A DNA stretch of 64,000 nt from an uncultured Collinsella sp. (GTDB lineage Bacteria > Actinomycetota > Coriobacteriia > Coriobacteriales > Coriobacteriaceae), in NCBI GenBank assembly GCA_958354105.1, contig CATWVA010000004.1, positions 1 to 64,000 on the forward strand. Direction: 5' to 3'. The position numbers and the translations under genes are program-made. Positions within the stretch are counted from its first letter, which is position 1, and every line of letters starts with the position of its first letter. Shown here one piece after another: positions 19,888 through 27,731 of the stretch. Under the pieces are notes generated by a model. That model was not told the DNA's origin, searched no databases, and saw only the letters and a program-made list of their open reading frames with translations.

Positions 19888-20169
19888 ATCAACATCTACA
19901 CTATCGTCCAGCTGGTCAACACGCTGTTCAACTTCTATTCCACGCTTATTGTCGTCTACTGCTTTATGACGTGGATTCCCATGAAGCAGGGTGGTTTGCT
20001 TCAGGATATTGCTGCGGTGCTCGATAGCGTGTGCGGTCCGTGGCTCAACCTGTTCCGTCGTTTCATCCCGCCGATGGGCGGTATCGATTTTTCGCCGGTC
20101 GTTGCGATTATTGCGTTGCAGTTGGTGCAGAGGCTGGTTCTGCAGCTTCTTATAGGTATACTCGTATAG
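19888..20169 (+). CDS. YggT family membrane protein with apparent ATC start
   Basis: Small YggT-family membrane protein, a standard neighbour of sepF and divIVA. The 93-residue product starts (M)NIYTIVQLVNTLF and has two hydrophobic helices separated by the family segment GPWLNLFRRFIPPMGGIDFSPV. The frame contains no ATG, GTG or TTG between the sepF stop and an internal ATG at 19966, which would delete the first helix. The best start is ATC at 19888, six bases after GAGGAG. The alternative is read-through of the sepF TAA, since the two frames are the same. A one-base error or change from ATG would also explain it. Confidence 0.82.
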   Translation: MNIYTIVQLVNTLFNFYSTLIVVYCFMTWIPMKQGGLLQDIAAVLDSVCGPWLNLFRRFIPPMGGIDFSPVVAIIALQLVQRLVLQLLIGILV

Positions 20170-20230
20170 AACTGACTTAGTAACTTACGTCGGGCGTGTA
20201 GCGCCGAGGCGATGAAAAAGGAGACTTGTT

Positions 20231-20905
20231 ATGGCTATTACCCCTGCAGACATCCAGGCTCAGACTTTCTCTGAGGCCAAGCGTGGCTACGATCCTGCTG
20301 AGGTCGACGTCTTCTTGGAGACGCTGTCCTCCGAGGTTGACGCTATGCTCGCTAAGATCGTCGACCTTAAGGGTCGTCTGACTGCTACCGAGCAGCAGCT
20401 TGCCGATGCACAGGCTCAGCTTGCCCAGGCTCAGGATGCCACCGCCCAGGCCGTTCCTGCCGCCCCTGTGGCTGCTCCCGCCCCTGACTTCTCCGCTCAG
20501 GAGCGCCAGATTTCCGCTGCCCTGATCGCTGCCCAGCAGACCGCTGAGACCATCGTCAACGATGCCAACGAGAACGCTGAGCGTATCCGCAACGAGGCTG
20601 ACGCTAAGGCCCGCGAGGTTATCCGCCAGGCTCTGACCGAAAAGCAGGCCGAGCTCGAGGAAATCGATCGTCTCAAGGCTTCCCGTGAGGAGTTCAAGGC
20701 AGAGTATCTCAAGCTCATCCAGCACTTCATGGACGATGCCCAGAACTCCTTCCCGGCCGACCTCATGGCCTCCACGCCGGTCGGTTCTGCCGCTTCTCCT
20801 GCAGTGACTGTTCCCGCCGAGCCGCTGCCCGTCGCTGACCCGGTTGTCCCCGTGGCCGATCCCTTTGCCCCGATCGACAACTTTGCTGCCGACGACCTGG
20901 ACTAA
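20231..20905 (+). CDS. divIVA: DivIVA domain protein (Wag31-like)
   Basis: Polar and septal scaffold that senses membrane curvature and directs wall synthesis. The N-terminal DivIVA domain (residues 1-45) has TFSEAKRGYDPAEVDVFL. Coiled coils follow at about 45-75 and 95-175, separated by an Ala/Pro linker. The C-terminal 50 residues are Pro/Val/Ala-rich and acidic. AAAAGGAG lies nine bases before the ATG. At 224 residues it is typical. The gene ends the division cluster and is followed by a strong terminator. Confidence 0.92.
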   Translation: MAITPADIQAQTFSEAKRGYDPAEVDVFLETLSSEVDAMLAKIVDLKGRLTATEQQLADAQAQLAQAQDATAQAVPAAPVAAPAPDFSAQERQISAALIAAQQTAETIVNDANENAERIRNEADAKAREVIRQALTEKQAELEEIDRLKASREEFKAEYLKLIQHFMDDAQNSFPADLMASTPVGSAASPAVTVPAEPLPVADPVVPVADPFAPIDNFAADDLD

Positions 20906-20931
20906 CATTCGGCCTACAATTTAGTGCCTAG

Positions 20932-20961
20932 AAAGGACCCGCAGCTTGCGGGTCCTTTTTT
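20932..20961 (+). terminator. Rho-independent terminator after divIVA
   Basis: An eleven-pair stem (20932-20942 with 20948-20958) with loop AGCTT runs into six or more T residues. Confidence 0.92.
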
Positions 20962-20986
20962 ATGACTGTGCCGGGGTGCGTAACAT

Positions 20987-21025
20987 AAAAAAACCGAGCC
21001 CTGCACATAGTGGCGCAGAACTCGG
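20987..21025 (-). terminator. Terminator of the nitroreductase gene
   Basis: Read on the minus strand, CCGAG/CTCGG and an inner CTGC/GCAG stem are followed by a run of seven T residues (20987-20993). It lies 47 bases beyond the nitroreductase stop. Confidence 0.8.
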
Positions 21026-21071
21026 CGAACGGGTGAGCGGTCAAGGGTAGATTTTAAGGTATGTCCAAAAA

Positions 21072-21602
21072 CTACTTGAGGAGGAAGTTGGAGAGGGGAA
21101 TAGTGCGGGCCTCGCGATGCTCGGGATCGGCGATGTGGTCGGCGGGATAGCCACAGACGAGCATGTGATAGGGATAGACGCCCTTGGGCAGATTGAACTG
21201 CTCCTGTGCCACCTCAGGCTTAAAATGGCATACCCAGCACGTTCCTAGGCCCTGCTCGGTGGCCTCCATCATCATCTGATCACACACGATGGACGTATCG
21301 ATTTCACTGGAATTCATCTGGTCATACGGGCGTACCCAAGCATCATCGGTAACGCAGCAAATAAGGAAGATGAGCGGAGCGCCAAAGATAGACCCATCAC
21401 GAGCAAACCGAGGCTGACAAGCAGCAGCCTTCTCCAACAGCTCAGGCGTATCCAGCACCATCACACGGGCTGGATGATTATTACAAGCAGAAGGAGCAAT
21501 ACGCCCAGCCTCAACAATGGCATCCACCACAGCCTGCTCAACAGAACGGTCCTCAAAAGAACGACAAGAATACCGACCACGAGCCAGATCCAAATAAGAC
21601 AT
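21072..21602 (-). CDS. Nitroreductase family FMN oxidoreductase
   Basis: Small FMN-dependent nitroreductase-fold enzyme; the substrate cannot be read from sequence. It is 176 residues from the ATG with AGGAGG six bases upstream. The flavin-binding start RGRYSCRSFEDR is at residues 9-20, and APSACNNHPARV and GLGTCWVCHF follow. Members of this short form in anaerobes are usually annotated only as nitroreductase family. It stands alone on the minus strand between two terminator structures. Confidence 0.8.
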   Translation of the reverse strand: MSYLDLARGRYSCRSFEDRSVEQAVVDAIVEAGRIAPSACNNHPARVMVLDTPELLEKAAACQPRFARDGSIFGAPLIFLICCVTDDAWVRPYDQMNSSEIDTSIVCDQMMMEATEQGLGTCWVCHFKPEVAQEQFNLPKGVYPYHMLVCGYPADHIADPEHREARTIPLSNFLLK

Positions 21603-21772
21603 ACAAGCCCTCCTAAAATTAAAAATCAAACAAACCAAAAGTAACCCAAAGAGTACCCAAAGCAGCAATCAGCCAAACGCTCATCAAGGGCCAAAGTGTC
21701 CGAACGGGTACCATAGGTCCCTTCAGCCAAACCCCCATCGCGCTACAACTATCAGCCAAAGTTCCCAATGGT

Positions 21773-21880
21773 GGTACGTAAGGCGAAGGGCCGGCCACGG
21801 TTTACTTTCGAACGACTCTGCAAAGCAGCCGGAGTGAGAAAGCAAACCGTGGCCGGCCCTTCGCCGCCGGGACACGTACC
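21773..21880. repeat. Large intergenic inverted repeat with inner hairpin
   Basis: A perfect 22-base inverted repeat (21782-21803 with 21844-21865) is extended inward after one mismatch by CTTTC/GAAAG and outward by GGTACGT/ACGTACC. The 40-base centre contains a small hairpin CTGC-AAA-GCAG. It lies just beyond the stop of the DUF47 gene and so may terminate that transcript. The rest of the 283-base gap (21603-21885) shows no gene. Confidence 0.85.
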
Positions 21881-21885
21881 CCCAA

Positions 21886-22509
21886 TTAACTGTTCTTCAT
21901 GACAATCGAATCCACGACATCGGCCACATTCTCGCAGCAGTCGGCGCAGTACTCCAGGAAGGCGTACACGTCACGCCAAGCGATGACCTCGAGCGGGTCC
22001 TTGCCGTTAACGTGCAGGTTACGCATGGCGTTGATATAGAGCTCGTCGGCCTCGGACTCGATGGTGTTGATCTGGATGACGAGCTCGCGCAGCGTCTTGG
22101 ACTTGCGGTAGTTAGGCAGCTCGACCATCAGGTCCTTCATGGCGCGGCAGGCGTCGGTCACCTTGTGGGCGATGACGATGGCGTCGGGATGGATGCTCTG
22201 GATGTTGGTGAAGTAGACGCGCTGCACGACGCCCTCGATACGGTCGAGCACGGTGTCGAGCGAGCAGCTCATCAGATCCAGGTCCTCGCGCTCAAGCGGG
22301 GTGATAAAGGCCGTGAGCAGGGCGTCCTCAAGCTCATGGTGCTTCTTGTCGGCCGCATGCTCGATCGCGTGCATCTTGTCGAGCATATCGTGAATCTTCG
22401 CGGGATCGAAGTTCTCGAAAATCTTGGTAAGCAGCTCGGCGGCCTGGACGGCAAGATCGGCGCAGGCGACGTAGTTGTCAAAGTAGAACGAATCGGGTTT
22501 CTTTGCCAT
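21886..22509 (-). CDS. DUF47/PhoU-like partner of PiT phosphate transporter
   Basis: Cytoplasmic helical protein of the DUF47 family (PhoU-like), encoded with PiT transporters in many bacteria and thought to regulate them. The 207 residues are almost all helical, with the metal-binding type segments EHAADKKHHELEDALLTAF and TIESEADELY. AAAGGA lies eight bases upstream of the ATG. It follows the PiT gene on the same strand with a 67-base gap, so the two form an operon. This is the second phosphate uptake system in the window. Confidence 0.88.
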   Translation of the reverse strand: MAKKPDSFYFDNYVACADLAVQAAELLTKIFENFDPAKIHDMLDKMHAIEHAADKKHHELEDALLTAFITPLEREDLDLMSCSLDTVLDRIEGVVQRVYFTNIQSIHPDAIVIAHKVTDACRAMKDLMVELPNYRKSKTLRELVIQINTIESEADELYINAMRNLHVNGKDPLEVIAWRDVYAFLEYCADCCENVADVVDSIVMKNS

Positions 22510-22576
22510 GAGTGGGTCCTTTCGAGGCGAAGACGGGTGGGCGAAGTTTTGCGGTCCGGATGGACGCTCGGTGTGG

Positions 22577-23626
22577 CTAGAGGAACATCATGAACAGCTT
22601 GGCCATGACAAAGCTGATGAGTCCGCAGGCGGGGAAGGTGAAGAACCAGGTGAACATCATGTCCTTGACGACGCCGAAGTTGATGGCCGAGAGGCGTTTG
22701 ACGGCACCGACGCCCATGATGGCGCAGGTCTTGATGTGCGTGGAGGACACGGGGATGCCGGTAAGGGTGGCAAGCAGCAGGTTCGCGGCGCCCGCCAGGT
22801 CGGCGGAGAAGCCCTGGTACTTTTCGAGCTTGACCATGCTCTGGCCAACGGACTTGATGATGCGCTCGCCGCCCACGCTGGTGCCGATGCCCATGGTGGC
22901 CGAGCATAGCAGCATAATCCAGATGGGGATGCCGGCATCGCCGACGCTCGTCTGGCCGCTGGCAAAGGCCACGCCTAAAAAGAGCACGCCGATGAACTTC
23001 TGTCCATCCTGCGCGCCGTGCATAAAGCTCATGGCCGCAGCGCTCGCGATCTGAGCGTATTTAAAGAAGACATTGGCACGTCGCCTGTTGGCGGCGGCGA
23101 AAAGAATCGAGACGAGCTTGCACAGGACCCAGCCCATGACAAAGCCCAGGCCGATGGAGAGCGCCAGGCCGTAGATGACCTTCATCCACTCGTGGACGTT
23201 GACGCTGCTCGCACCGCCGAGGGCGATGGCGGCACCGGTCAGGCCGGCGATAAGGCTGTGGCTTTGCGAGGTGGGGATGCCAAAACGCGACGCTGTGGCG
23301 CCGTAGACGACGATGGAGAACAGCGCCGCGCACAGGCAGGCGAGCGCCATGGTACTGTTTCCGCCAAAGTCGACAATATGGGAGATGGTGTTGGCGACGC
23401 TCGCGTTAAAGTGCGTCATGATGAGCACGCCGAGGAAGTTGAATGCGGCACTCATGAGAATGGCGGCGCGGGCGGGCATGCAACGCGTAGTGACGCAGGT
23501 CGCGATGGCGTTGGGCGCGTCGGTCCATCCATTGACGAAGATGGCGCCCAACGCGAGGATCACGGTGACGGCAAGGACTGGGTTCGACACAATTTGGCCG
23601 AGGAAGGTTGAGAACGTTACGTCCAT
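22577..23626 (-). CDS. PiT family inorganic phosphate transporter
   Basis: Cation-coupled, low-affinity phosphate permease in the membrane. The 349 residues form about ten hydrophobic segments. The duplicated PiT signature is seen as FVNGWTDAPNAIATCV near residue 31 and as SFMHGAQDGQKF in the second half, and it ends in a hydrophobic helix. There is only a weak ribosome site before the ATG, and an in-frame stop 36 bases upstream rules out a longer form. It is transcribed with the DUF47 gene. Confidence 0.93.
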   Translation of the reverse strand: MDVTFSTFLGQIVSNPVLAVTVILALGAIFVNGWTDAPNAIATCVTTRCMPARAAILMSAAFNFLGVLIMTHFNASVANTISHIVDFGGNSTMALACLCAALFSIVVYGATASRFGIPTSQSHSLIAGLTGAAIALGGASSVNVHEWMKVIYGLALSIGLGFVMGWVLCKLVSILFAAANRRRANVFFKYAQIASAAAMSFMHGAQDGQKFIGVLFLGVAFASGQTSVGDAGIPIWIMLLCSATMGIGTSVGGERIIKSVGQSMVKLEKYQGFSADLAGAANLLLATLTGIPVSSTHIKTCAIMGVGAVKRLSAINFGVVKDMMFTWFFTFPACGLISFVMAKLFMMFL

Positions 23627-23875
23627 ATATGGGCTTTCTCGAAGTTTGCAGGCACGTTACAAAAACATGATAAATCGTATCACCTCCTGCGGGTTTCTTT
23701 GCCGAGTTCTGATGGGAGAAGTAATTTTTTGGCACTAAAATTGAATATTAGCCCTGTTGACCGTGGGTGTTCTTTTTGCTATCACGCCATGCGGACACGC
23801 GCGTTCGCTCCGACATTCCAAAACCACAGTCTGTTCGCTTTACAATATGCAAACATGCGTTCGATAATGGGAAGC

Positions 23876-24214
23876 ATGGAATATCGACAGACAGATGGCA
23901 AAACTCGACGCGTGCACAAGCAGTATGTGGACGTTGTGGCTCGCATCCTCGCGGGCGGACAAGTCGTGCCGGTCACCGTCTGCTGGGTCGACGGTCGTTG
24001 CTTTACAATTGACGAGATTGTCTCGTCCACGGGCTTTGGCTTAACGGTTCACGGTGTTCGTACGGCAACGTATAAGGTTCGTTTTGGCGGGCATGCGACC
24101 GAGTTGTATCTGGAGGACCAGGCGTGCGGACGGCCGGACGGCTCGCAGGCTCACGTGATGCGTTGGTGGGTCTGGGCGTTTGATCGTACGCTTGAGGGCG
24201 AGCGCCGTAGGTAA
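23876..24214 (+). CDS. Small protein of unknown function
   Basis: A 112-residue product that I do not recognise. It is rich in beta-forming residues, has no signal or membrane segment, and ends with an Arg-rich tail. Trp residues cluster near the end (RWWVWAF). Three in-frame ATG codons are possible: 23855, 23867 and 23876. The last is chosen for its upstream GGGAAG. TACAAT at 23841-23846 could be a -10 that would make a transcript from the first ATG leaderless. It is divergent from the PiT gene and ahead of the Bax-inhibitor-1 gene. Confidence 0.6.
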   Translation: MEYRQTDGKTRRVHKQYVDVVARILAGGQVVPVTVCWVDGRCFTIDEIVSSTGFGLTVHGVRTATYKVRFGGHATELYLEDQACGRPDGSQAHVMRWWVWAFDRTLEGERRR

Positions 24215-24298
24215 GGACGCACGGCGTTCGGGTACAATGACAGGAATCTTGTCAGCTACTGCGCCGTTATTTGTGGCGCTTTTTGAAAGGACGAACCT

Positions 24299-24994
24299 AT
24301 GAACGATATCCAGGGCTATCAGAACGGCCCCGTCGAGAGCGGCGCAAGCCGTGCCAAGGAGATGTCGCCGCGCGCGTACAACCTTGTCATGTCTGCCCTG
24401 ATCTTTTTGGGCTTTTGCGCCATGGGCGCCGGTGCTTACTTTACGAGCACCATGTCGTTTGCGCGCATGATGATGAGCGGCGCCGCTTTGCCGCTGGTCT
24501 TTGGCTCATTTATTTTGACCATCGTCGGCATGGTTATGATGTCGGCTGCTGCCAGCAAACAGTCCGTGGGCCTGTCACTCGTGGGCTACGTGGTCTTTGC
24601 GAGCACCTTTGGCCTGACGGCGTCGTTTGGTCTTGCCAACTACGACCTGCCCACCATCAACACTGCCTTCATCGCCACGGCCGCCATCACCTTTGTCTTT
24701 GGCGCCTTGGGCGTGACGTTTCCCAAGTTTTTCCAGCGCGTATATGGCATCGGTTTTGGCATTCTGCTCGCCACTATTCTGGTTGAGATCGTGCTGATGT
24801 TCATGGGCGTCTCGCAGACCATCACCGACCTGGTCGTGATCGTGGTGTTCGCCGGCTTTATTGGCTACGACACCTATGTTGCCACGACGGTGCCGCCTAC
24901 GCTGCCCAACGCCGTGCTCATGGCGTCCAATCTGTTCGTGGACATTATCAACGTGTTCCTGCGCATCCTGAACATCCTTGGCCGTCGCGATTAA
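24299..24994 (+). CDS. Bax inhibitor-1/YccA family membrane protein
   Basis: Seven-helix membrane protein of the BI-1 (TMBIM) family, whose bacterial members act as pH-gated calcium leak channels. The 231 residues have a soluble N-terminus of about 25 residues and seven hydrophobic segments. The family C-terminal segment reads FIGYDTYVA, followed by NLFVDIINVFLRILNILG. GAAAGGA lies eight bases before the ATG. The gene appears to be a single transcription unit with its own terminator. Confidence 0.88.
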   Translation: MNDIQGYQNGPVESGASRAKEMSPRAYNLVMSALIFLGFCAMGAGAYFTSTMSFARMMMSGAALPLVFGSFILTIVGMVMMSAAASKQSVGLSLVGYVVFASTFGLTASFGLANYDLPTINTAFIATAAITFVFGALGVTFPKFFQRVYGIGFGILLATILVEIVLMFMGVSQTITDLVVIVVFAGFIGYDTYVATTVPPTLPNAVLMASNLFVDIINVFLRILNILGRRD

Positions 24995-25043
24995 AGCGCG
25001 GCATTGCGATGCTTCCTGCCGGACACGGTAAAACGATGCGAAA

Positions 25044-25069
25044 GGCGGTCCTTCGGGGCCGTCTTTTTT
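25044..25069 (+). terminator. Terminator after the Bax inhibitor-1 gene
   Basis: An eight-pair stem (25044-25051 with 25056-25063, two G-U pairs) with a TTCG tetraloop is followed by six T residues. Confidence 0.88.
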
Positions 25070-25134
25070 GTGCGCGGCGGGGTATCATGGATGGGAAAAG
25101 CCGATAGCGGCAGCGACAGGAAAGGTGGCCATGT

Positions 25135-26238
25135 ATGGCAGACGTCGACAACAGGAACCGTAACCGCAGGTCCAACCGAGCGGGTCAGCCCAATCCCAAG
25201 CGCGAGGCCCGTGCCAAGGCCGCCGAGCGTCACGTGGCAACTGTGTCCGAAGCGTGCGCCAAGGATATCGAGCGTTCGCTTGCTGGTGTTCGCGAGTTTG
25301 ACGGTATGCCTGCCGGCTTTGTCGCGGCGATGAAGGCCAAGGTTCAGACTGCTGTGGCCGCCGAAGAACAGGTTGCCGAGGACGTCGAGGGCGCGGAGGC
25401 TGCCGAGGTCGAGGCAGCGCTCGAGCCCGTCGAGGAAATCGCTGAAGCTGTGTCCGCGCCTGCAGAGGAGCCCGCTCCGGTTCTGCCCGAGGTCACCGTG
25501 CTCGATGCCTCCGCCACGCAGGCCATCCTGGACAACGGTCGTGGCTATGCGCAGTTCTGCGACATGGCCGTGCTCGCCTTTGCCTCGTTCACCAATCCGG
25601 GCGGTGGCTATATTCAGGGTTATCTGGGCCAGGAGGCCACGCTGTGCGCCGATTCGTATCTGTACAACGTTCTCGATAAGCAGCGCAAATGGTACGGCGA
25701 GAACCGTCGCCGCAACATCAACTGCGAGCTTTACCGAAACCGTGCGCTGGTGGTGCCTGCGGTGCGCTTCGACCGCAACCACGTGCATGCATACGCCGAC
25801 GTGATCGTGGCCGCCGCGCCCAACGTTAAGCGCGCCCGCCAGGAGTACCGCGTGAGCGACGATGCGCTGCTGGACGCGCTGCGCGACCGTATCCGCTTTG
25901 TGCTCGCCATCTGCGACGAGCTGGGTCGCGAGAAGCTCGTACTGGGCGCTTGGGGTTGCGACAACAACGGTTTTGATGCCGAGGCCGTGGCCGAGATTTT
26001 CCGCAAGGAGCTCGCATCGGGCGACTTCAAGGTCAAGCAAGTCTTCTTTGCTGTGCCCTCTACGCGCTGGGATGAGGATTTTGCCAAGTTCGAGCACGTG
26101 CTGGCAAACTTCCCCGAGCGCAACGAGGAGTCCTATGCCCAGGTTGCCGCTCGCACTGCGGCAGCTCGCGCCGCCGAGCAGGCCCAGGCTGCTACCGAGG
26201 ATGATGAGGACGAGGACGATTGGCGCAAGTACCTGTAA
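25135..26238 (+). CDS. TIGR02452/DUF2263 family PARG-like macrodomain protein with altered catalytic motif
   Basis: Related to microbial poly(ADP-ribose) glycohydrolases, which remove ADP-ribose chains. The 367 residues have a basic start, an acidic Ala/Glu-rich segment at about 70-115, and the PARG-like domain from about 120. The domain has FTNPGGGYIQGYL and, near residue 285, LGAWGCDNNGFD. In characterised enzymes the loop reads GGG-x(6-8)-QEE; here it is GGG at 156-158 followed by Q166-E167-A168, so the second, catalytic glutamate is replaced. The start has AGGAAAGGTGG upstream. Whether the protein is active or only binds ADP-ribose cannot be told. Confidence 0.8.
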   Translation: MADVDNRNRNRRSNRAGQPNPKREARAKAAERHVATVSEACAKDIERSLAGVREFDGMPAGFVAAMKAKVQTAVAAEEQVAEDVEGAEAAEVEAALEPVEEIAEAVSAPAEEPAPVLPEVTVLDASATQAILDNGRGYAQFCDMAVLAFASFTNPGGGYIQGYLGQEATLCADSYLYNVLDKQRKWYGENRRRNINCELYRNRALVVPAVRFDRNHVHAYADVIVAAAPNVKRARQEYRVSDDALLDALRDRIRFVLAICDELGREKLVLGAWGCDNNGFDAEAVAEIFRKELASGDFKVKQVFFAVPSTRWDEDFAKFEHVLANFPERNEESYAQVAARTAAARAAEQAQAATEDDEDEDDWRKYL

Positions 26239-26263
26239 TCGGTACGTGCTGACAGATAGGTCG

Positions 26264-26297
26264 AGCCGACGGGAGAGGCTGCTTCCGTCGGCTTTTT
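26264..26297 (+). terminator. Terminator after the PARG-like gene
   Basis: A nine-pair stem (26264-26272 with 26285-26293) leads into TTTTT. Confidence 0.85.
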
Positions 26298-26316
26298 ACT
26301 GAGCGAGGGGCTTACG

Positions 26317-26976
26317 ATGAAAAACGTTCTATGCTTTGGCGACAGCAACACCTATGGTTACGATCCGGCGGGCATGCGCGACGGCACCGCGGTGCGCTAT
26401 GCGCAGGATGTGCGCTGGTGCGGCGTGGCCCAACGTGACTTAGGCGAGGGCTGGCATGTAATTGAAGAAGGCCTCAACGGCCGCACGACGGTACGCGACG
26501 ACATGTGCCATCTGGACACCAATCTTAACGGCATCCGCGCACTTCCGATGCTGCTCGAGGCCCATAAGCCGCTGGATGCCATTGTGATCATGCTGGGCAC
26601 CAACGACTGTAAGACGGTCTTTAACGTGACAGCTTCCGATATCGCCCGTGGCGCCATGGCGCTGATTCGCGCCGTCCGTGCGTTTCCGTGGACCGACGCT
26701 GCGCCTTGTCCGCGCATTCTGCTGATGGCGCCTATCAAGATTAAGCCGCAAATCGCCGATGTATATATGACCGATTTTGACGAGCATTCCGTAGAAGCCT
26801 CGGAACATTTTGGTGAGTACTACGCACATGTGGCCGAGCAGTTTGGCTGCGACTTTTTGAATGCAGCGGAGTTTGCCGAGCCGGGCGATATCGACTATCT
26901 GCATATGATGCCCGAAAGCCACGAGAGCCTGGGTCACGCCGTGGCAGCCAAGCTCCAAGAGATGCTCGGTGAGTAG
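26317..26976 (+). CDS. SGNH/GDSL-type esterase or lipase
   Basis: Hydrolase of the SGNH fold, closest in motif layout to arylesterase/acyl-thioesterase-like members. The 219 residues lack a signal peptide, so it is probably cytoplasmic. The catalytic blocks are GDSN (nucleophile Ser10) at 8-11, the glycine block EGLNGR at 51-56, GTND at 94-97, and DYLH with the Asp193/His196 pair near the C-terminus. A good ribosome site (GCGAGGGG) lies upstream of the ATG. The substrate cannot be inferred. Confidence 0.87.
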   Translation: MKNVLCFGDSNTYGYDPAGMRDGTAVRYAQDVRWCGVAQRDLGEGWHVIEEGLNGRTTVRDDMCHLDTNLNGIRALPMLLEAHKPLDAIVIMLGTNDCKTVFNVTASDIARGAMALIRAVRAFPWTDAAPCPRILLMAPIKIKPQIADVYMTDFDEHSVEASEHFGEYYAHVAEQFGCDFLNAAEFAEPGDIDYLHMMPESHESLGHAVAAKLQEMLGE

Positions 26977-26977
26977 C

Positions 26978-27025
26978 GCAGCCCCAAACCACCACAAAGG
27001 GGACAGGCACTTTTGTGGTGGCTTT
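26978..27025 (+). repeat. Palindromic repeat, left copy flanking the pentapeptide gene
   Basis: About 48 bases that are themselves a dyad (ACCACCACAAA...TTTGTGGTGG around GGGGACAGGCAC). The reverse complement of the segment at 27678-27726 matches it with few differences, including the flanking GCAGCCC. It begins two bases after the SGNH gene stop and overlaps the region where the pentapeptide gene would have its ribosome site. Confidence 0.85.
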
Positions 27026-27055
27026 GCCCGGGTAAACGAGCGGCTTGGCTGCCAC

Positions 27056-27667
27056 ATGGGCATGGATGAGCTCATTGACCTGTTTGCCGAGGGGGATGAG
27101 CTTGTCTCCAATACCGCTTTTGAGGAGTTGGAGCTCGCCTATGACGTGGCGAACGGTACGACCTTTGACGGCGTCGTGTTCCGCTCCTGCGTATTCGATG
27201 GCGTCGACTGGAGTGGTTCGACGTTTCGCGACGTCGTATTTCGCGGTTGCCGCTTTATCCGCTGCAATATGGAAGGCTGCTGGCTCAACCGCTGCGACTT
27301 TGTTGATTGCTCGGCGCCGGGGCTCAACTTGGTCAAGGCGCGTCTGTCGAGCGTTTCGTTTGCATCATGCGACCTGAGTTACGCGAACCTTTCGGAGGGA
27401 CGCATTGGCCCCATCACGGCGTGCGATGTGCGTCTGACCGAGGCGGCGCTCCAGGGGGCCAAGCTGGGGCAGCTGCGCCTGGATAGCTGCGACCTGACGC
27501 GAGTTGATGTGTTCAAGACACCGCTATGTGGTGTTGATGTATCGCGCTGCACGTTTGAGGCTCCCGTTGTTTCGGGCGACTACCGTGAGTTGCGAGGCCT
27601 GACAGTCAATGCCGAACAAGCGCTCGCACTTTCGGGCTTGCTTGGCATCCAACTCGCAGACGATTAA
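27056..27667 (+). CDS. Pentapeptide-repeat protein
   Basis: About 203 residues with pentapeptide-like five-residue steps of the form (C/F/V)xxCx: FDGVVFRSCVFDGVDWSG, then FRDVVFRGCRF and FVDCSAPGLNL, giving a predicted right-handed quadrilateral beta helix. Many Cys residues sit at repeat positions. Pentapeptide proteins can mimic DNA or act as scaffolds, but no specific role can be assigned. There is no convincing ribosome site before the ATG at 27056 or before the next at 27062, because the upstream region is filled by the palindromic repeat. A GTG at 26969 would read through the repeat. The gene is bounded on both sides by inverted copies of that repeat. Confidence 0.7.
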   Translation: MGMDELIDLFAEGDELVSNTAFEELELAYDVANGTTFDGVVFRSCVFDGVDWSGSTFRDVVFRGCRFIRCNMEGCWLNRCDFVDCSAPGLNLVKARLSSVSFASCDLSYANLSEGRIGPITACDVRLTEAALQGAKLGQLRLDSCDLTRVDVFKTPLCGVDVSRCTFEAPVVSGDYRELRGLTVNAEQALALSGLLGIQLADD

Positions 27668-27677
27668 GTGTTAAAAG

Positions 27678-27726
27678 AAAAACCACCACAAAGGTGCCTG
27701 TCCCCTTTGTGGTGGTTTTGGGCTGC
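27678..27726 (-). repeat. Palindromic repeat, right copy flanking the pentapeptide gene
   Basis: Inverted copy of the repeat at 26978-27025, again an internal dyad. It sits between the convergent pentapeptide and thiD genes and could also act as a two-way terminator. Confidence 0.85.
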
Positions 27727-27731
27727 GAATC

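Noticed and set aside
19966..20169. ATG at 19966 as the yggT start
   Set aside because: It would remove the first conserved helix, and it has no ribosome site.
26978..27726. CRISPR-like repeats near the pentapeptide gene
   Set aside because: Only two inverted copies exist, with a gene between them and no spacers.
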